NCBI RefSeq assembly: GCF_004364805.1
Contig: NZ_SOAP01000001.1
Span: forward strand, 1,922,001-1,986,000
DNA from: Pelagimonas phthalicica
GTDB taxonomy: Bacteria; Pseudomonadota; Alphaproteobacteria; Rhodobacterales; Rhodobacteraceae
Length of the DNA stretch: 64,000 nt
Direction of reading: 5' to 3'
In this document: positions 1 to 9,372 of the stretch, one piece after another
Position numbering within the stretch: the first letter of the stretch is position 1
How the letters are laid out: each line of letters starts with the position of its first letter
The notes under the pieces: model-generated
Database searches by the model: none
Seen by the model: only the letters and a program-made list of their open reading frames with translations
What the model was told of the DNA's origin: nothing
Made by a program: the position numbers and the translations under genes

Positions 1-100
1 CACCACCATCCAGCAGTTCAACCGCTGCAGTGACCTGATTGGTATTGGCCCCAATGTCAGAGGCAATGGTGCGGGCGATACGGGTGGCGGTCTGATCCAA
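1..100 (-). CDS. tex: Tex-like transcription accessory protein, N-terminal fragment
   Basis: Only the first 33 codons lie in the window and the gene runs off the left edge. The reading starts at a TTG at 100-98 preceded by AGGAG with a six-base spacer. The visible peptide contains RIARTIASDIGAN and ends in AAVELLDGG. This matches the very conserved opening of Tex proteins, in which a short helix pair leads to the phrase AAVxLLDxGATVPFIARYRK. Tex is a cytoplasmic RNA-binding protein with an S1 domain that affects transcription and is usually about 770 residues long. The short fragment limits certainty, but the opening motif is distinctive. Confidence 0.75.
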   Translation of the reverse strand, partial: MDQTATRIARTIASDIGANTNQVTAAVELLDGG

Positions 101-237
101 AACAGGCTCCTGCAAACAAATCGGAAACCTGTGATAGCCGTGAGGGCTGTCGGGTCCAAGGACTAATTGTTCAGGATCGAATTTCGGAAAATTTTGGCGC
201 AGTTCTATGAGGGAGCTTCCGCACTGCGTCGGAAAAA

Positions 238-555
238 TCAGCCCAGCAGGCCGAGGATCAGCGAAAGGGCGATCAGCATATCAATCAGGATAAAGGACCA
301 TGTCACCCATTTGCGGATTTCGAATTGGTCGCGGCGTTTGAAGGCAATGGTGCCTCCGGCGGTGACCGCGATCAACGCGATGATTTGTGTCGCCGCGCCA
401 CCGATTGACGTGGCGACCATGTAACCTAGGGCGAGATAGACCAAACCTACAGGAACCAGGGCCCAGGTGTCGCGTCGACGCCCGTCCATCATCCACTCGG
501 TTGCGTGCCAGATTCCGGTAAAGACGAGCAACCCGCCTGCTATTCCTGTATACAT
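238..555 (-). CDS. small hypothetical membrane protein
   Basis: A 105-residue protein with no family that I recognise. Three or four hydrophobic segments are visible: near residues 3-17, 32-50 (ALVPVGLVYLALGYMV), 55-70 (ATQIIALIAVTAGGTIAF) and 85-104. A polar WMMDGRRRD loop follows the first segment. It probably sits in the inner membrane. It lies 17 bp downstream of the diheme cytochrome gene on the same strand, so the two may be cotranscribed, which could suggest a role near respiratory or redox proteins. That link is only positional. Confidence 0.6.
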   Translation of the reverse strand: MYTGIAGGLLVFTGIWHATEWMMDGRRRDTWALVPVGLVYLALGYMVATSIGGAATQIIALIAVTAGGTIAFKRRDQFEIRKWVTWSFILIDMLIALSLILGLLG

Positions 556-572
556 ACTGAATTCCTTTGCCT

Positions 573-1199
573 TTATGGGCAGGGCTGGCCTGCCACGCCC
601 CAGATTGCCATGTCATCCACATGCTGCTGCAGGCTGTAGGGCGCAGGTTCGCGGGTGCCACCGGGGTTCCACCCCCACAGCACGGGCCCATACAGGCTGG
701 CATCGTGAATAAGGTGGTCAACCAGACCCTCCCAATCGCGGCCTCCATTGCGTTCAGGGTCTTTCATTTGCTCACAGATCTCTTTGTCGGTTTTACCAAA
801 CCAGACAAATTCGACCGGAGCCAGCTGCCAATCGATACCAAAATGCGGCGGGGCATGAGGTGCGCTGGCCAGATCGGAATTGGTACGATGGCAGGTGGAG
901 CACATGACCGTTTCAGCACCAATCCGGCTTTCACCGGCATTGATGTTCATCCCGTGCGGGCGGGTTTTGCCATAACTTGGGCCTGACCACATGGGAATGT
1001 TGCTCTCACCCACATGGCAATTGGCGCAGCGCGGATGGCTTGCCACTTCAAAGATCCGCGCAAATGCGACGAGCCCGTCTTCCAGGGTGACTGACCCTGG
1101 TGCCGGGATATTCTTGACGGCAATGGGGTCCCCCTCCCCCTCGGCAAGGGCGGGCGCGGCAAGAACCAAAGCCGCGATGAAGTGGTTTAACTTAATCAT
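573..1199 (-). CDS. periplasmic diheme cytochrome c-like protein
   Basis: The 208-residue product begins with a clear Sec signal peptide (hydrophobic IAALVLAAPALAEG, cleavage near residue 20). It carries two heme-binding CxxCH motifs, CANCH at 58-62 and CSTCH at 100-104. Possible distal ligands are the nearby methionines and histidines. The protein should be a periplasmic electron carrier or part of a redox enzyme. Proteins of this type are often found near molybdenum hydroxylases, but none is present here, so the partner is unknown. The small membrane protein gene follows at 17 bp. The heme motifs make the general call safe; the specific role is open. Confidence 0.8.
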   Translation of the reverse strand: MIKLNHFIAALVLAAPALAEGEGDPIAVKNIPAPGSVTLEDGLVAFARIFEVASHPRCANCHVGESNIPMWSGPSYGKTRPHGMNINAGESRIGAETVMCSTCHRTNSDLASAPHAPPHFGIDWQLAPVEFVWFGKTDKEICEQMKDPERNGGRDWEGLVDHLIHDASLYGPVLWGWNPGGTREPAPYSLQQHVDDMAIWGVAGQPCP

Positions 1200-1361
1200 G
1201 TCACGTCTCCCAAGACGGAATTGATCGGCTTTTCAGCGGCAATTCCTCTGTTCGCTGCATTTTAATGTATTTGGAATCCCCCTATTGGGAATTCACTGAA
1301 TGCGCCAAAGTTCTGACATTTCGTGCCAATTATGCTTAGGTAGAGCGCGAAGGCCACGAAA

Positions 1362-2396
1362 GTGGCCCGTATTTGGCAGGCAACACCGGGTACAATGATG
1401 GGCAATAAATATGCGGTTGGGCAGATGATGCAGCAGGTCAGCGCCATTCTGAACCTGGATACAGGGCGCGTTCTGGCGCGGGCAGGTTTGTCGCCCAGTC
1501 TTGCCGAAGACCCCGATTTTAGCGTTGGGTCAGATGTCTATTTCTCGCTTTGGGATGCCATGATCATCGAGGCTGATCGCCCCAGTATCGTCATGGACCT
1601 TGCCATGGCCTATGCACATGGCCCGTTCCTGCCGCCGATCTTTGCCTTTTCCTGCGCTGATACCCTGGCTTTGGGATTGGAAAGGCTGTCTGTTTTCAAA
1701 CCCTTGATCGGCCCGATGGTGTTTTCTGTAACACGACCAGAGGGTAAGTTGCGCATGTCGATCAAGGCCCTTGATCCGGCTGTGGAACTGCCGGCCAGTT
1801 TGGGTCTTTTCGAGCTTCTGTATATTACGGAATGCGCGCGCGTGTTTTCCGGGACCACAGTGACACCCGTCGAAATGACCGTGACCGCGCCGGTAGCTAT
1901 GGATGAGGCAACGGAAAACCTGCTGCAAAAAGCACCAAAGGTCACCGGAGACCTTACCCTGACCTTCAGCGCCGAGGATGCGGATTTGCCATTGATTACG
2001 CGCAGCCAATCCCTCTGGGAAACGCTGGAACCGGACCTTCTGGAACAGTTGGAAACGCAGTCAGGCTCAGCAACGATGACGGGCCGCATCAAGCAAGCCC
2101 TGACCGAAGCGCTGCCCGGCGGGTCCGCATCGGTCGAAAACATGGCGCGAAAACTGAACATCAGCAAACGCAGTTTGCAGCGGCGCCTGAGCGAAGAGGG
2201 GACAAGCTTTCAGGGAATTCTAAGCGACGTGCGCCACAATATGGCGATCCGCTATCTCAAAGAAAGCGGGCTTAGCATCCCGGAGATTTCATACCTTCTG
2301 GGTTTTCGCGACACGTCGTCTTTTTTCCGAGCGTTTCAGGGATGGACGGGCTCCACGCCCGGTGACTATCGGGCGACGGATACCGCGATGCATTAG
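1362..2396 (+). CDS. AraC-family transcriptional regulator
   Basis: A 344-residue regulator with the two-part layout of the OruR/ArgR-like AraC group. Residues about 20-210 form the arabinose-binding-like N-terminal domain, and residues about 240-335 hold two helix-turn-helix units. The second contains the typical AraC signature: IPEISYLLGFRDTSSFFRAF followed by W and TPGDYR. The GTG at 1362 has an AAGG eight bases upstream, so I prefer it; an in-frame ATG at 1395 is the alternative but lacks a good ribosome site. It is transcribed divergently from the diheme cytochrome gene, with about 160 bp between them, so it may control that gene. Its ligand cannot be read from the sequence. Confidence 0.85.
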   Translation: MARIWQATPGTMMGNKYAVGQMMQQVSAILNLDTGRVLARAGLSPSLAEDPDFSVGSDVYFSLWDAMIIEADRPSIVMDLAMAYAHGPFLPPIFAFSCADTLALGLERLSVFKPLIGPMVFSVTRPEGKLRMSIKALDPAVELPASLGLFELLYITECARVFSGTTVTPVEMTVTAPVAMDEATENLLQKAPKVTGDLTLTFSAEDADLPLITRSQSLWETLEPDLLEQLETQSGSATMTGRIKQALTEALPGGSASVENMARKLNISKRSLQRRLSEEGTSFQGILSDVRHNMAIRYLKESGLSIPEISYLLGFRDTSSFFRAFQGWTGSTPGDYRATDTAMH

Positions 2397-2420
2397 GGTG
2401 TTGGCCCTGGGTTCAGGAGG

Positions 2421-3257
2421 CTAACCAGCCAGCAGAGCAGATTGTCTCAGGCGCGCCAGCCTCCCGTTATACTCTGCGCCAAAAACAAAAATCACGGCCA
2501 TCAAATATAGAAAAACCAAAGTGGCCATGACCCCGGCCAAACCGGCATAGGTGACGCTATAGGTGGAAAAATTGGTGAGGTAGAGCTCGAACAGCTTTGC
2601 TGACACTGCCCATAGGCAGACTGTCAGCAGCACGCCGGGCAACAGCTCTTTGACCGGGCGGTGAACGCCGGGCAGCCATTTGTGGAACGCGATCAAGGCG
2701 ACCACCAAAGTAATGAGCGCCCCAGCCCAGGGTGGGCGCCATGCGCTATAGGCTTCGGGTAGGGCATTGAGCTGGATGGCGTCGAGCAAATCCAGATAGA
2801 GCGGCCTTGCGATCACGAGCGCTGTGACCCCGATCAGGGCCGCGCCCCCTGCCAGAACAAACCCGATGCAAAGCAAACGGGTTTTCCAAAAGGGGCGCAG
2901 GTCGTCTTCGCGATAGGCATCGGTGATCGAGACCCGAATGGCATCGACGCCGTTTGAAGCAAAGAAAATCGCCAGCAAGGCGCTGAAGGTTGCCGTGCGC
3001 CCGCTGCTTTGGGCCAGAACCGCCTGCAATTCGTTGACGATGGGGGCGGCCACGACCTCGGGCCAGGTGCCAAAGACCAGTTCGATGAGCTTGTCCGAAT
3101 CCAACCCGCTGCTGCTGATCCCGGCCAAAGACAGGACAAAGATACAAAAGGGAAACAGCGCAAACATCATCGACAGCGCAATATGGCTGCTACGCTGCCA
3201 GCCTTTTTTGTCATCAAACTGAACAATCGCCTCTTTCAAGGCTTGCATATAAAGCAT
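2421..3257 (-). CDS. YihY/BrkB-family inner membrane protein
   Basis: A 278-residue polytopic protein of the YihY/BrkB family, formerly misnamed ribonuclease BN. The N-terminus has the family pattern DKKGWQRSSHIALSMMFALFPF. About six membrane spans follow, including segments near residues 30-50, 85-105, 125-150, 180-200, 210-235 and 245-265. The conserved end region YAGLAGVMATLVFLYLMAVI with FGAEYN is present. Members sit in the inner membrane and their transport substrate is unknown. It converges with the AraC gene and is 75 bp from acuI on the same strand, without obvious functional connection to the DMSP genes. Confidence 0.85.
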   Translation of the reverse strand: MLYMQALKEAIVQFDDKKGWQRSSHIALSMMFALFPFCIFVLSLAGISSSGLDSDKLIELVFGTWPEVVAAPIVNELQAVLAQSSGRTATFSALLAIFFASNGVDAIRVSITDAYREDDLRPFWKTRLLCIGFVLAGGAALIGVTALVIARPLYLDLLDAIQLNALPEAYSAWRPPWAGALITLVVALIAFHKWLPGVHRPVKELLPGVLLTVCLWAVSAKLFELYLTNFSTYSVTYAGLAGVMATLVFLYLMAVIFVFGAEYNGRLARLRQSALLAG

Positions 3258-3332
3258 TCTGAACTTTCCAATCCAAGCCGCGTCACTATGCGGCCAAGAT
3301 TGGAGGAAGCTTGGCGATTGTCCAGCCTGTCT

Positions 3333-4316
3333 TTAGGCGTTCACATCCACCACAACACGGCCCTGAACCTGCCCTTGCAGGATGTCTGCGCCCAATTGGG
3401 GCAGATCGTCCAGCGTGGCTGGTTTGACCATGGCCTCAAGCTTGTCCATCGGCAAGTCTTTGGCGATGCGCTGCCAGGCGCGCAACCGGTTGTCATAGGG
3501 CTGCATGACGCTGTCGATCCCCAGCAGGTTCACACCGCGCAAGAGGAAGGGCACCACGGTCGCGGGCAGGTTCGCGCCACCGGCCAATCCAATCGCGGCA
3601 ACGCTGGCCCCATACTGTAGCTGCCCCAGCACGCGGGCCAACATTGCGCCGCCCACGGCGTCGACACAGCCACCCCAGGTTTCGCTTTCGAGCGGGCGTT
3701 TCACGGTTTCACTCAGCTCTTCGCGCGCAACGATCTGGGTGGCTCCGAGCGAGGTTATGTAATCGCTGCTATCGGGGCGCCCGGTGACACCGGCCACCTG
3801 ATGGCCGAGATTGGCGAGGATCGCCGTTGCGACCGAGCCAACGCCACCTGCAGCCCCGGTCACCAGCACTGGCCCATCCTTGATCCCGTGATCTTCCAGC
3901 GCCATCACTGCCAGCATCGCGGTAAAGCCCGCCGTGCCGACGGCCATGGCCTGTTTGGTGCTTAGCCCTTCGGGCAATGGCACCAGCATATCCGCCTTGA
4001 CCCGTGCCTTTTGCGCATAACCGCCCCAGCGGTTTTCACCAACACGCCAACCGGTCAGCACCACCTTGTCGCCGGGCTTGTAACGCGCGTCATCCGAAGC
4101 TTCGACCGTGCCAGAAAAATCGATCCCCGGCACATGCGGGTAATTGCGCACCAGCCCACCGCCGGGCCCAATGCACAGCCCGTCCTTGTAGTTGACGGTG
4201 GAATATTCCACCGCAACCAGAACCTCACCTTCGGGCAGTTGATCTTCGCTGATCTCACCCACCGCGGCCGAGGTCTTGCCCTCGTCGTTTTTCTCGACAA
4301 TCAAAGCTTTGAACAT
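3333..4316 (-). CDS. acuI: acryloyl-CoA reductase (MDR family)
   Basis: A 327-residue zinc-free medium-chain dehydrogenase/reductase of the YhdH/AcuI type. The N-terminal catalytic domain has YSTVNYKDGL and PHVPGIDFSGTV. The Rossmann part has the nucleotide-binding stretch VLVTGAAGGVGSVATAILA, followed by VAGVTGRPD, typical of NADPH users. AcuI reduces acryloyl-CoA to propionyl-CoA during the breakdown of DMSP and acrylate. The gene lies 9 bp downstream of dmdA, the standard roseobacter dmdA-acuI operon, which strongly supports AcuI over a generic quinone-oxidoreductase-like role. The length is normal for the family. Confidence 0.92.
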   Translation of the reverse strand: MFKALIVEKNDEGKTSAAVGEISEDQLPEGEVLVAVEYSTVNYKDGLCIGPGGGLVRNYPHVPGIDFSGTVEASDDARYKPGDKVVLTGWRVGENRWGGYAQKARVKADMLVPLPEGLSTKQAMAVGTAGFTAMLAVMALEDHGIKDGPVLVTGAAGGVGSVATAILANLGHQVAGVTGRPDSSDYITSLGATQIVAREELSETVKRPLESETWGGCVDAVGGAMLARVLGQLQYGASVAAIGLAGGANLPATVVPFLLRGVNLLGIDSVMQPYDNRLRAWQRIAKDLPMDKLEAMVKPATLDDLPQLGADILQGQVQGRVVVDVNA

Positions 4317-4325
4317 GGTGTTTCC

Positions 4326-5429
4326 CTAGTTCCAAAAGGTTTCCATAACAGTCGCCGGGCGCGTGCCTGCTGGCGTCTGGACCATCAGCTCGGTTCCGCT
4401 GTCCCAATGGGTCATGCGCACCATGCCGATGGCAACATTCGTGTTGAAATCCGGCGACCAGGCGGCAGACGAAACCCGTCCGACCTGTTTATCCCCGGCG
4501 AGCAGAGGCCAATGCCGATCACAGGGTGGCACCGGGTCTCCGCCAATCGCAATCGGGCGGATTTGCTTGACCGGCCCCTCTTTGGCCACCCGCAGCAAAG
4601 CGTCGCGTCCGATACAGCCAATCGCCGTTTGCGTGTTGCAAAACTTGCCCAAGCCGCATTCATGGGGCGTGTTATCGTCGGTCATATCGTTGCCATAAGA
4701 CAGCAAACCACCCTCGATCCTCTCGATCAGGTTTGGGCATCCCGCATGCACATCCAGATCACGCCCCGCCTCCATCAAGGCATTCCACAGCGGCATGCCG
4801 ATATCGCTGCCCTCGACATAGATCTCAAACCCGCCCTGCTTAGAATATCCCGAGCGCGCAATGACCATCTTGCGACCTTGGAAATCGAATTCATCAAAGC
4901 GGAAAAACCGGATGTCGCGCACGCGGTCACCGAACACCCGCGCCATCAAATCATCAGAGCGCGGCCCCTGCACGGCCAAGGGCGAGACATCTGGTTCATC
5001 CACCAGCACATCCAACCGATAGCCATAGGCAATGCCTTTGACCCAATAAAGCAGATCGCTATCGGCAATGGAAATCCACCAACGATCTTCGGCCAGCTTC
5101 ACTGCCACGGGGTCGTTCAACATTCCGCCGGTTTCGTCGACAATCGGCACATAGAAACATTGCCCCGGATTCATCCTACGCAGATCGCGCGGAGTGAGCA
5201 GTTGCATCAAGCGGCTGGCATCAGGCCCGCGCAGCTCGACCTGGCGTTCACAAGACACATCCCAGATTTGCACCGCCTGTTTCAGGTGATGATAATCTTC
5301 TTGGACAGAGCGAAAAACCGTGGGCAAAAGCATATGGTTATAAACCGTATAGGCTTTGACTCCTGCGGCGTCGACACCGTCTGAAAATGGCGTGCGACGT
5401 AGGCGACGGGATAGGGACAGTTGTACCAT
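4326..5429 (-). CDS. dmdA: dimethylsulfoniopropionate demethylase
   Basis: A 367-residue member of the GcvT-fold folate-dependent demethylases. DmdA moves a methyl group from DMSP to tetrahydrofolate, giving methylmercaptopropionate, in the cytoplasm. The sequence shows the family opening SRRLRRTPFSDGVDAAGVKA followed by TVYNHMLLPTVF, then LAVQGPRSDDLMARVFG and a C-terminal barrel with GRVSSAAWSP and NVAIGMVR. I start at the ATG at 5429, which follows a GGAG; an upstream in-frame TTG would add five residues. acuI follows at 9 bp, and a GntR regulator is divergent across a 180-bp gap holding a palindrome. Context and motifs distinguish it from the aminomethyltransferase GcvT. Confidence 0.93.
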   Translation of the reverse strand: MVQLSLSRRLRRTPFSDGVDAAGVKAYTVYNHMLLPTVFRSVQEDYHHLKQAVQIWDVSCERQVELRGPDASRLMQLLTPRDLRRMNPGQCFYVPIVDETGGMLNDPVAVKLAEDRWWISIADSDLLYWVKGIAYGYRLDVLVDEPDVSPLAVQGPRSDDLMARVFGDRVRDIRFFRFDEFDFQGRKMVIARSGYSKQGGFEIYVEGSDIGMPLWNALMEAGRDLDVHAGCPNLIERIEGGLLSYGNDMTDDNTPHECGLGKFCNTQTAIGCIGRDALLRVAKEGPVKQIRPIAIGGDPVPPCDRHWPLLAGDKQVGRVSSAAWSPDFNTNVAIGMVRMTHWDSGTELMVQTPAGTRPATVMETFWN

Positions 5430-5583
5430 AGTGCGGATCTCCAATTCCGGACACGAGTTTTAGGGGTACCTCTGGGTCGGTAGGGCCAGCCTGTGGTTCT
5501 TGGTGCATCTTGCAGGGCGATCTGCTACCAAATTCCGGGCAAGGTCTCCTCCGTCTTGCTGGCGGATTCTAGTGGACATCAAA

Positions 5584-5609
5584 TTGCCTGACATTTAAAT
5601 GTAAGACAA
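5584..5609. promoter_or_regulatory. 26-bp palindrome, likely GntR operator
   Basis: This interval is an interrupted-free inverted repeat with a perfect ACATTTAAATGT centre and TTG-n-CT / AG-n-CAA outer arms; only two symmetric base pairs do not match. It ends directly against the ATG of the divergent GntR gene and lies in the only gap between that gene and dmdA. Size and A/T-rich centre fit a dimeric FadR-type regulator site. I infer that the neighbouring GntR protein binds here, controlling itself and possibly dmdA-acuI. Confidence 0.65.
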
Positions 5610-6350
5610 ATGAAAAAACAGACGAGCAAGAAAAAACCTGACTTGCCTGCACAGATCGCCAAGGCGTTGCGCGACGCGATCATGAGCGGCGAGTTGGCGG
5701 TCGATGATCGGTTGCCATCGGAATCGGATATGGCAGAGCAGTTCGATGTGTCACGACCAACCGTGCGCGAGGCATTGAAACGCCTGGCGGCGCAATCCCT
5801 GATCCGGACCGAGCGCGGTGCCTTTGGCGGTGCCTTTGTGCGGCGCTTGTCCTATCCCGAAGCACAAGAGCAGCACGCGACGACCTCAACCCTGCTGTTG
5901 ACGATCAACGAAGTTGATTTCGCCACCGCATGTGAGGCACGCTTCGCGCTAGAAAAGGCCTGCACGCAATTGGCGGTGGAGCGGCGTAGCGCCGATGACC
6001 TTGCCACCATGCGGGCCGAGATTTTTCGGCAGGCGCAGCCGGGATTAAGCGATGAGGCTTTTTGTGCCTCTGATGTGGCGCTGCATCGTGCTTTGGTTGA
6101 CGCGGCTGGCAACCAGGTGTTGTCTTACCAATTGGCCGGGGCTGTCGAGGCAATGCAGCCTCTGATGAACATGATCACCTATAGCCAGCGGTCGCGTGAG
6201 CAAATCGTTGATTTGCACACCATGCTGACGGATGTCGTAGAGGAACGAGAAGCCGAGGCAGCCAATCGCGTTCTCGATGAATTGCAATCCTACACCCTGA
6301 AACTGGGGCGGGAGTTCATGGATTTCCGGGCCAAAGTAAAAAGGCGCTGA
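5610..6350 (+). CDS. GntR (FadR subfamily) regulator of DMSP genes
   Basis: A 246-residue GntR-family repressor. Residues about 12-75 form the winged helix-turn-helix with the signature LPSESDMAEQFDVSRPTVRE, and residues about 95-235 form the all-helical FCD ligand domain with DVALHRALVDAAGN. The gene diverges from dmdA, an arrangement seen in other roseobacters where the equivalent regulator represses dmdA and responds to DMSP breakdown products. The ATG directly follows the palindrome at 5584-5609, leaving almost no room for a ribosome site, so binding of the protein there would directly block its own translation start region or promoter. A hairpin terminator overlaps its 3' end. Confidence 0.88.
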   Translation: MKKQTSKKKPDLPAQIAKALRDAIMSGELAVDDRLPSESDMAEQFDVSRPTVREALKRLAAQSLIRTERGAFGGAFVRRLSYPEAQEQHATTSTLLLTINEVDFATACEARFALEKACTQLAVERRSADDLATMRAEIFRQAQPGLSDEAFCASDVALHRALVDAAGNQVLSYQLAGAVEAMQPLMNMITYSQRSREQIVDLHTMLTDVVEEREAEAANRVLDELQSYTLKLGREFMDFRAKVKRR

Positions 6351-6371
6351 CCGATCAGGCCAGCGCCTTTT
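6339..6371. terminator. bidirectional terminator hairpin
   Basis: AAAAGGCGCTG at 6339-6349 pairs perfectly with CAGCGCCTTTT at 6361-6371 around an 11-base loop. The A-run and T-run on either side allow it to act in both directions. It lies between the convergent GntR gene and ilvD and overlaps the GntR stop codon. Confidence 0.85.
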
Positions 6372-6392
6372 GAATGTCGCGATCCAGACCGT

Positions 6393-8225
6393 TTACAGCG
6401 TGCGCACAGCGCCCTTGGCCGCCGAACTGGCCAGCATGCCATAGGCTTTCAACGCTTTGGAGACCTTGCGCTTGCGCGGCTCGGCTGGGGCCCAGCCTTT
6501 CTCATCCTGCTCGGCGCGGCGCTGTGCCAGTTCTTCGTCAGAAACGGCAAGGTTGATGGTCCGATTCGGGATGTCGATCTCGATTTTGTCGCCATCGCGC
6601 ACCAACCCAATCGCGCCACCTTCGGCAGCTTCGGGCGAGACGTGGCCGATGGACAGCCCCGATGTGCCGCCAGAGAAACGGCCGTCGGTGAGCAGCGCGC
6701 AGGCTTTGCCCAGCCCTTTGGATTTCAGGTAAGAGGTCGGGTAGAGCATTTCCTGCATCCCCGGACCACCACGCGGCCCTTCGTAGCGAATGACCACAAC
6801 GTCGCCCTCTTTGACCTTGTTGGTCAGAATGTCATTCACCGCAGCATCCTGGCTTTCGCAAACATGGGCCGTGCCGGTGAATTGTAGGATCGACGCATCC
6901 ACCCCGGCGGTTTTCACGATACATCCATCCAGCGCAATGTTGCCAAAGAGCACGGCCAAACCGCCATCCTGGCTAAAGGCGTGGTCCTTGGCGCGGATCA
7001 CGCCGTTTTCGCGGTCGGTATCCAGCTCCTTGTAGCGGTTGGACTGGCTAAAGGCCTGCGTGGTTCGAACGCCGCCCGGAGCCGCCTTGAACAGCTGCTC
7101 GGCTTCGGCATTATTGGCGACCTTGATGTCCCATTTGGCAATTGCTTCGCCCATGGTTGCGCTGTGAACAGTGGACACATCGAGGTTCAGCAGGTCAGCG
7201 CGACTGAGTTCGCCCAGGATGGAAAAGATCCCGCCCGCGCGGTGCACGTCCTCCATATGGACGTTGTGGATGTTCGGCGCGACCTTGCAAAGGCAAGGCA
7301 CCTTGCGGCTCAGCGCGTCCATATGGGTCATGTTGAAATCTACCTCGCCCTCATGGGCAATGGCCAGCAGGTGCAACACGGTGTTGGTTGACCCGCCCAT
7401 GGCGATATCCAGCGCCATCGCGTTTTCAAAAGCCTCGAAGGTTGCGATCTCGCGAGGCAGCAGGCCCTTTTCCTCACCTTCATAATGGCGCTTGGTGATG
7501 TCGACGATCTTGCGCCCGGCCTCGAGGAACAGGTTCTTGCGATCCGCATGGGTCGCCAGGGTCGAGCCGTTGCCCGGCAAAGCCAAGCCCAGCGCCTCGG
7601 CCAGACAGTTCATCGAGTTGGCGGTGAACATACCCGAGCAAGAGCCGCAGGTCGGGCAGGCGTTTTCTTCGATGTGCTGGATCTGCTCATCGGTGTAGTC
7701 TTCGCTGGCCGCCGCAACCATGGCGTCAACAAGGTCAACCTTGGTCAGTTCCAGATCCTCGATATCGACCTTGCCGGCCTCCATCGGGCCGCCGGACACA
7801 AAGATCACCGGGATGTTCAGGCGCATGGCGGCCATCAACATGCCCGGCGTGATCTTGTCACAGTTCGAGATGCAGACCATCGCATCGGCACAGTGGCCGT
7901 TCACCATATATTCAACGCTATCGGCAATCACCTCGCGTGAGGGCAGGGAATAGAGCATGCCGTCATGCCCCATGGCGATCCCGTCATCCACGGCGATGGT
8001 GTTGAATTCCTTGGCGATCCCGCCCGCTGCTTCAATCTCGCGCGCGACCATCTGGCCAAGGTCCTTAAGATGGACGTGACCGGGCACAAATTGGGTGAAA
8101 GAGTTCACAACCGCAATAATCGGTTTACCAAAATCCCCTTCGCCCATGCCTGTAGCACGCCAAAGGGCGCGGGCACCGGCCATATTGCGTCCGTGGGTAG
8201 ATGTACGGGAGCGGTAATGCGGCAT
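6393..8225 (-). CDS. ilvD: dihydroxy-acid dehydratase
   Basis: A 610-residue IlvD, which dehydrates 2,3-dihydroxy acids in the valine and isoleucine pathways in the cytoplasm. The family opening [20 protein letters not shown] is present, as are the iron-sulfur cysteines in NCDKITPGM and [18 protein letters not shown]. The late motif [20 protein letters not shown] is also intact. The number and spacing of cysteines fit the [4Fe-4S]/[2Fe-2S] IlvD group rather than the sugar-acid dehydratases Edd or AraD-like proteins. It stands alone, with a terminator at its 3' end and a LysR gene ending 138 bp upstream on the same strand. Confidence 0.95.
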   Translation of the reverse strand: MPHYRSRTSTHGRNMAGARALWRATGMGEGDFGKPIIAVVNSFTQFVPGHVHLKDLGQMVAREIEAAGGIAKEFNTIAVDDGIAMGHDGMLYSLPSREVIADSVEYMVNGHCADAMVCISNCDKITPGMLMAAMRLNIPVIFVSGGPMEAGKVDIEDLELTKVDLVDAMVAAASEDYTDEQIQHIEENACPTCGSCSGMFTANSMNCLAEALGLALPGNGSTLATHADRKNLFLEAGRKIVDITKRHYEGEEKGLLPREIATFEAFENAMALDIAMGGSTNTVLHLLAIAHEGEVDFNMTHMDALSRKVPCLCKVAPNIHNVHMEDVHRAGGIFSILGELSRADLLNLDVSTVHSATMGEAIAKWDIKVANNAEAEQLFKAAPGGVRTTQAFSQSNRYKELDTDRENGVIRAKDHAFSQDGGLAVLFGNIALDGCIVKTAGVDASILQFTGTAHVCESQDAAVNDILTNKVKEGDVVVIRYEGPRGGPGMQEMLYPTSYLKSKGLGKACALLTDGRFSGGTSGLSIGHVSPEAAEGGAIGLVRDGDKIEIDIPNRTINLAVSDEELAQRRAEQDEKGWAPAEPRKRKVSKALKAYGMLASSAAKGAVRTL

Positions 8226-8363
8226 TGAATCTCTCTCTTATGCGTCTGTCGCGAAGGCTGCATCGTCTTTAGGGGTATGCCCCCTTAATTTGCAAGGCAA
8301 TCCTTGCAATTCAAGATGTGGGACTTGTCAAAAGTTACGCGATGCGTGCCTTTGACGGTGGGA

Positions 8364-9278
8364 TTATTTCTTTTGACTGTCGGCTTGCGAGATAATCCAG
8401 TCGCGCACCTGCTCCGCATGGGGCAAAAGCGGCGTGTTTTTGGACCAGATCAGGTAAACGCCACGCCCTGTCCGCCATGCCCAGTCCTCGCGCCCAACCA
8501 AAAGCCCGGACTCGATCAGGTGGCGGACAACATGTTCCCAGCCAAAGGCAAAGCCTTCGCCTGACATCGCGGCCTGTAGCACCAGAGCATAATCGTTTAG
8601 CCGAAGACCCGCAGTTATGTTGCGGCCGCGAATCCCGTGATGATCGAACCAATGCGACCAGGTCGGTCGCTCTCGGATGGGTTCCTCAAGATGGATGAGT
8701 CGTTCCTGCATCAGGTTCGGGACAGAGCGCAGGTTGCGCGCCGCCATCATCACGTGTGGGCTAGCAACGGGAAAGATCACCTCATCCGCGAGTCGTACGG
8801 CATGGGTATTTGGCCAATTGCCATCACCGATGCGTATGCCAAGGCTGATATTTTCCTTTTCCAGATCCGGTTCGCGATCCGAGATTTGCAGTCGCAAATC
8901 GATATTTGGGTGCTTCTCGTGCAAGTCCGCCAGCCGGGGCATCATCCAATAATAGGAAAAAGCCGAAGAGCTGTTGAGGGTGATATGCTCATCCCGCCCC
9001 ATCTGCCGAACTGCTTGGACTGAGGTGTCGATATCGTTCAACGCCTTTGAAATGTCTGAAAACAACCGTGTTCCCGCGACGGTCAGGTCGACTTTGCGAT
9101 GGCCGCGAATGAATAGTTTGACGTTCAGCGCCTCTTCCAATTGCTTGATCGCCGCGCTGACCGAGGGCTGTTGCATGTTCAACTCTTCCGCCGCCCGGGT
9201 AAAGGAGCCGAGCCGCGCCGCCGCATCAAAGACGATCAGATTGCGGGGGGAATGAACCTGTTTCCAAAAATCTCGCAT
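8364..9278 (-). CDS. LysR-family regulator (GcvA-like)
   Basis: A 304-residue LysR-type regulator. The N-terminal helix-turn-helix at about residues 14-72 reads AARLGSFTRAAEELNMQQPS VSAAIKQLE when joined, and the C-terminal effector domain starts near residue 92. Features such as LGIRIGDGNW and GEGFAFGWEHVV resemble the GcvA subgroup. It diverges from the mttB-like gene with a 94-bp gap, the usual arrangement for a LysR protein that regulates its neighbour. The likely signal is a methylated amine or a breakdown product, but this is inferred from position only. Confidence 0.87.
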   Translation of the reverse strand: MRDFWKQVHSPRNLIVFDAAARLGSFTRAAEELNMQQPSVSAAIKQLEEALNVKLFIRGHRKVDLTVAGTRLFSDISKALNDIDTSVQAVRQMGRDEHITLNSSSAFSYYWMMPRLADLHEKHPNIDLRLQISDREPDLEKENISLGIRIGDGNWPNTHAVRLADEVIFPVASPHVMMAARNLRSVPNLMQERLIHLEEPIRERPTWSHWFDHHGIRGRNITAGLRLNDYALVLQAAMSGEGFAFGWEHVVRHLIESGLLVGREDWAWRTGRGVYLIWSKNTPLLPHAEQVRDWIISQADSQKK

Positions 9279-9372
9279 AACATGTTTCTATCTCAAGCAT
9301 AGGGTTTTTCAAGGATCACGGCGGGTTTTCCATTTGCTACGCCTATGGAAGATCAGGACAAGGAACCCCCGG

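Noticed and set aside
4011-5384. Long plus-strand open frame of 457 codons
   Set aside because: It lies entirely opposite dmdA and the acuI start, has no ribosome site or motif, and its open length follows from the codon bias of the real genes.
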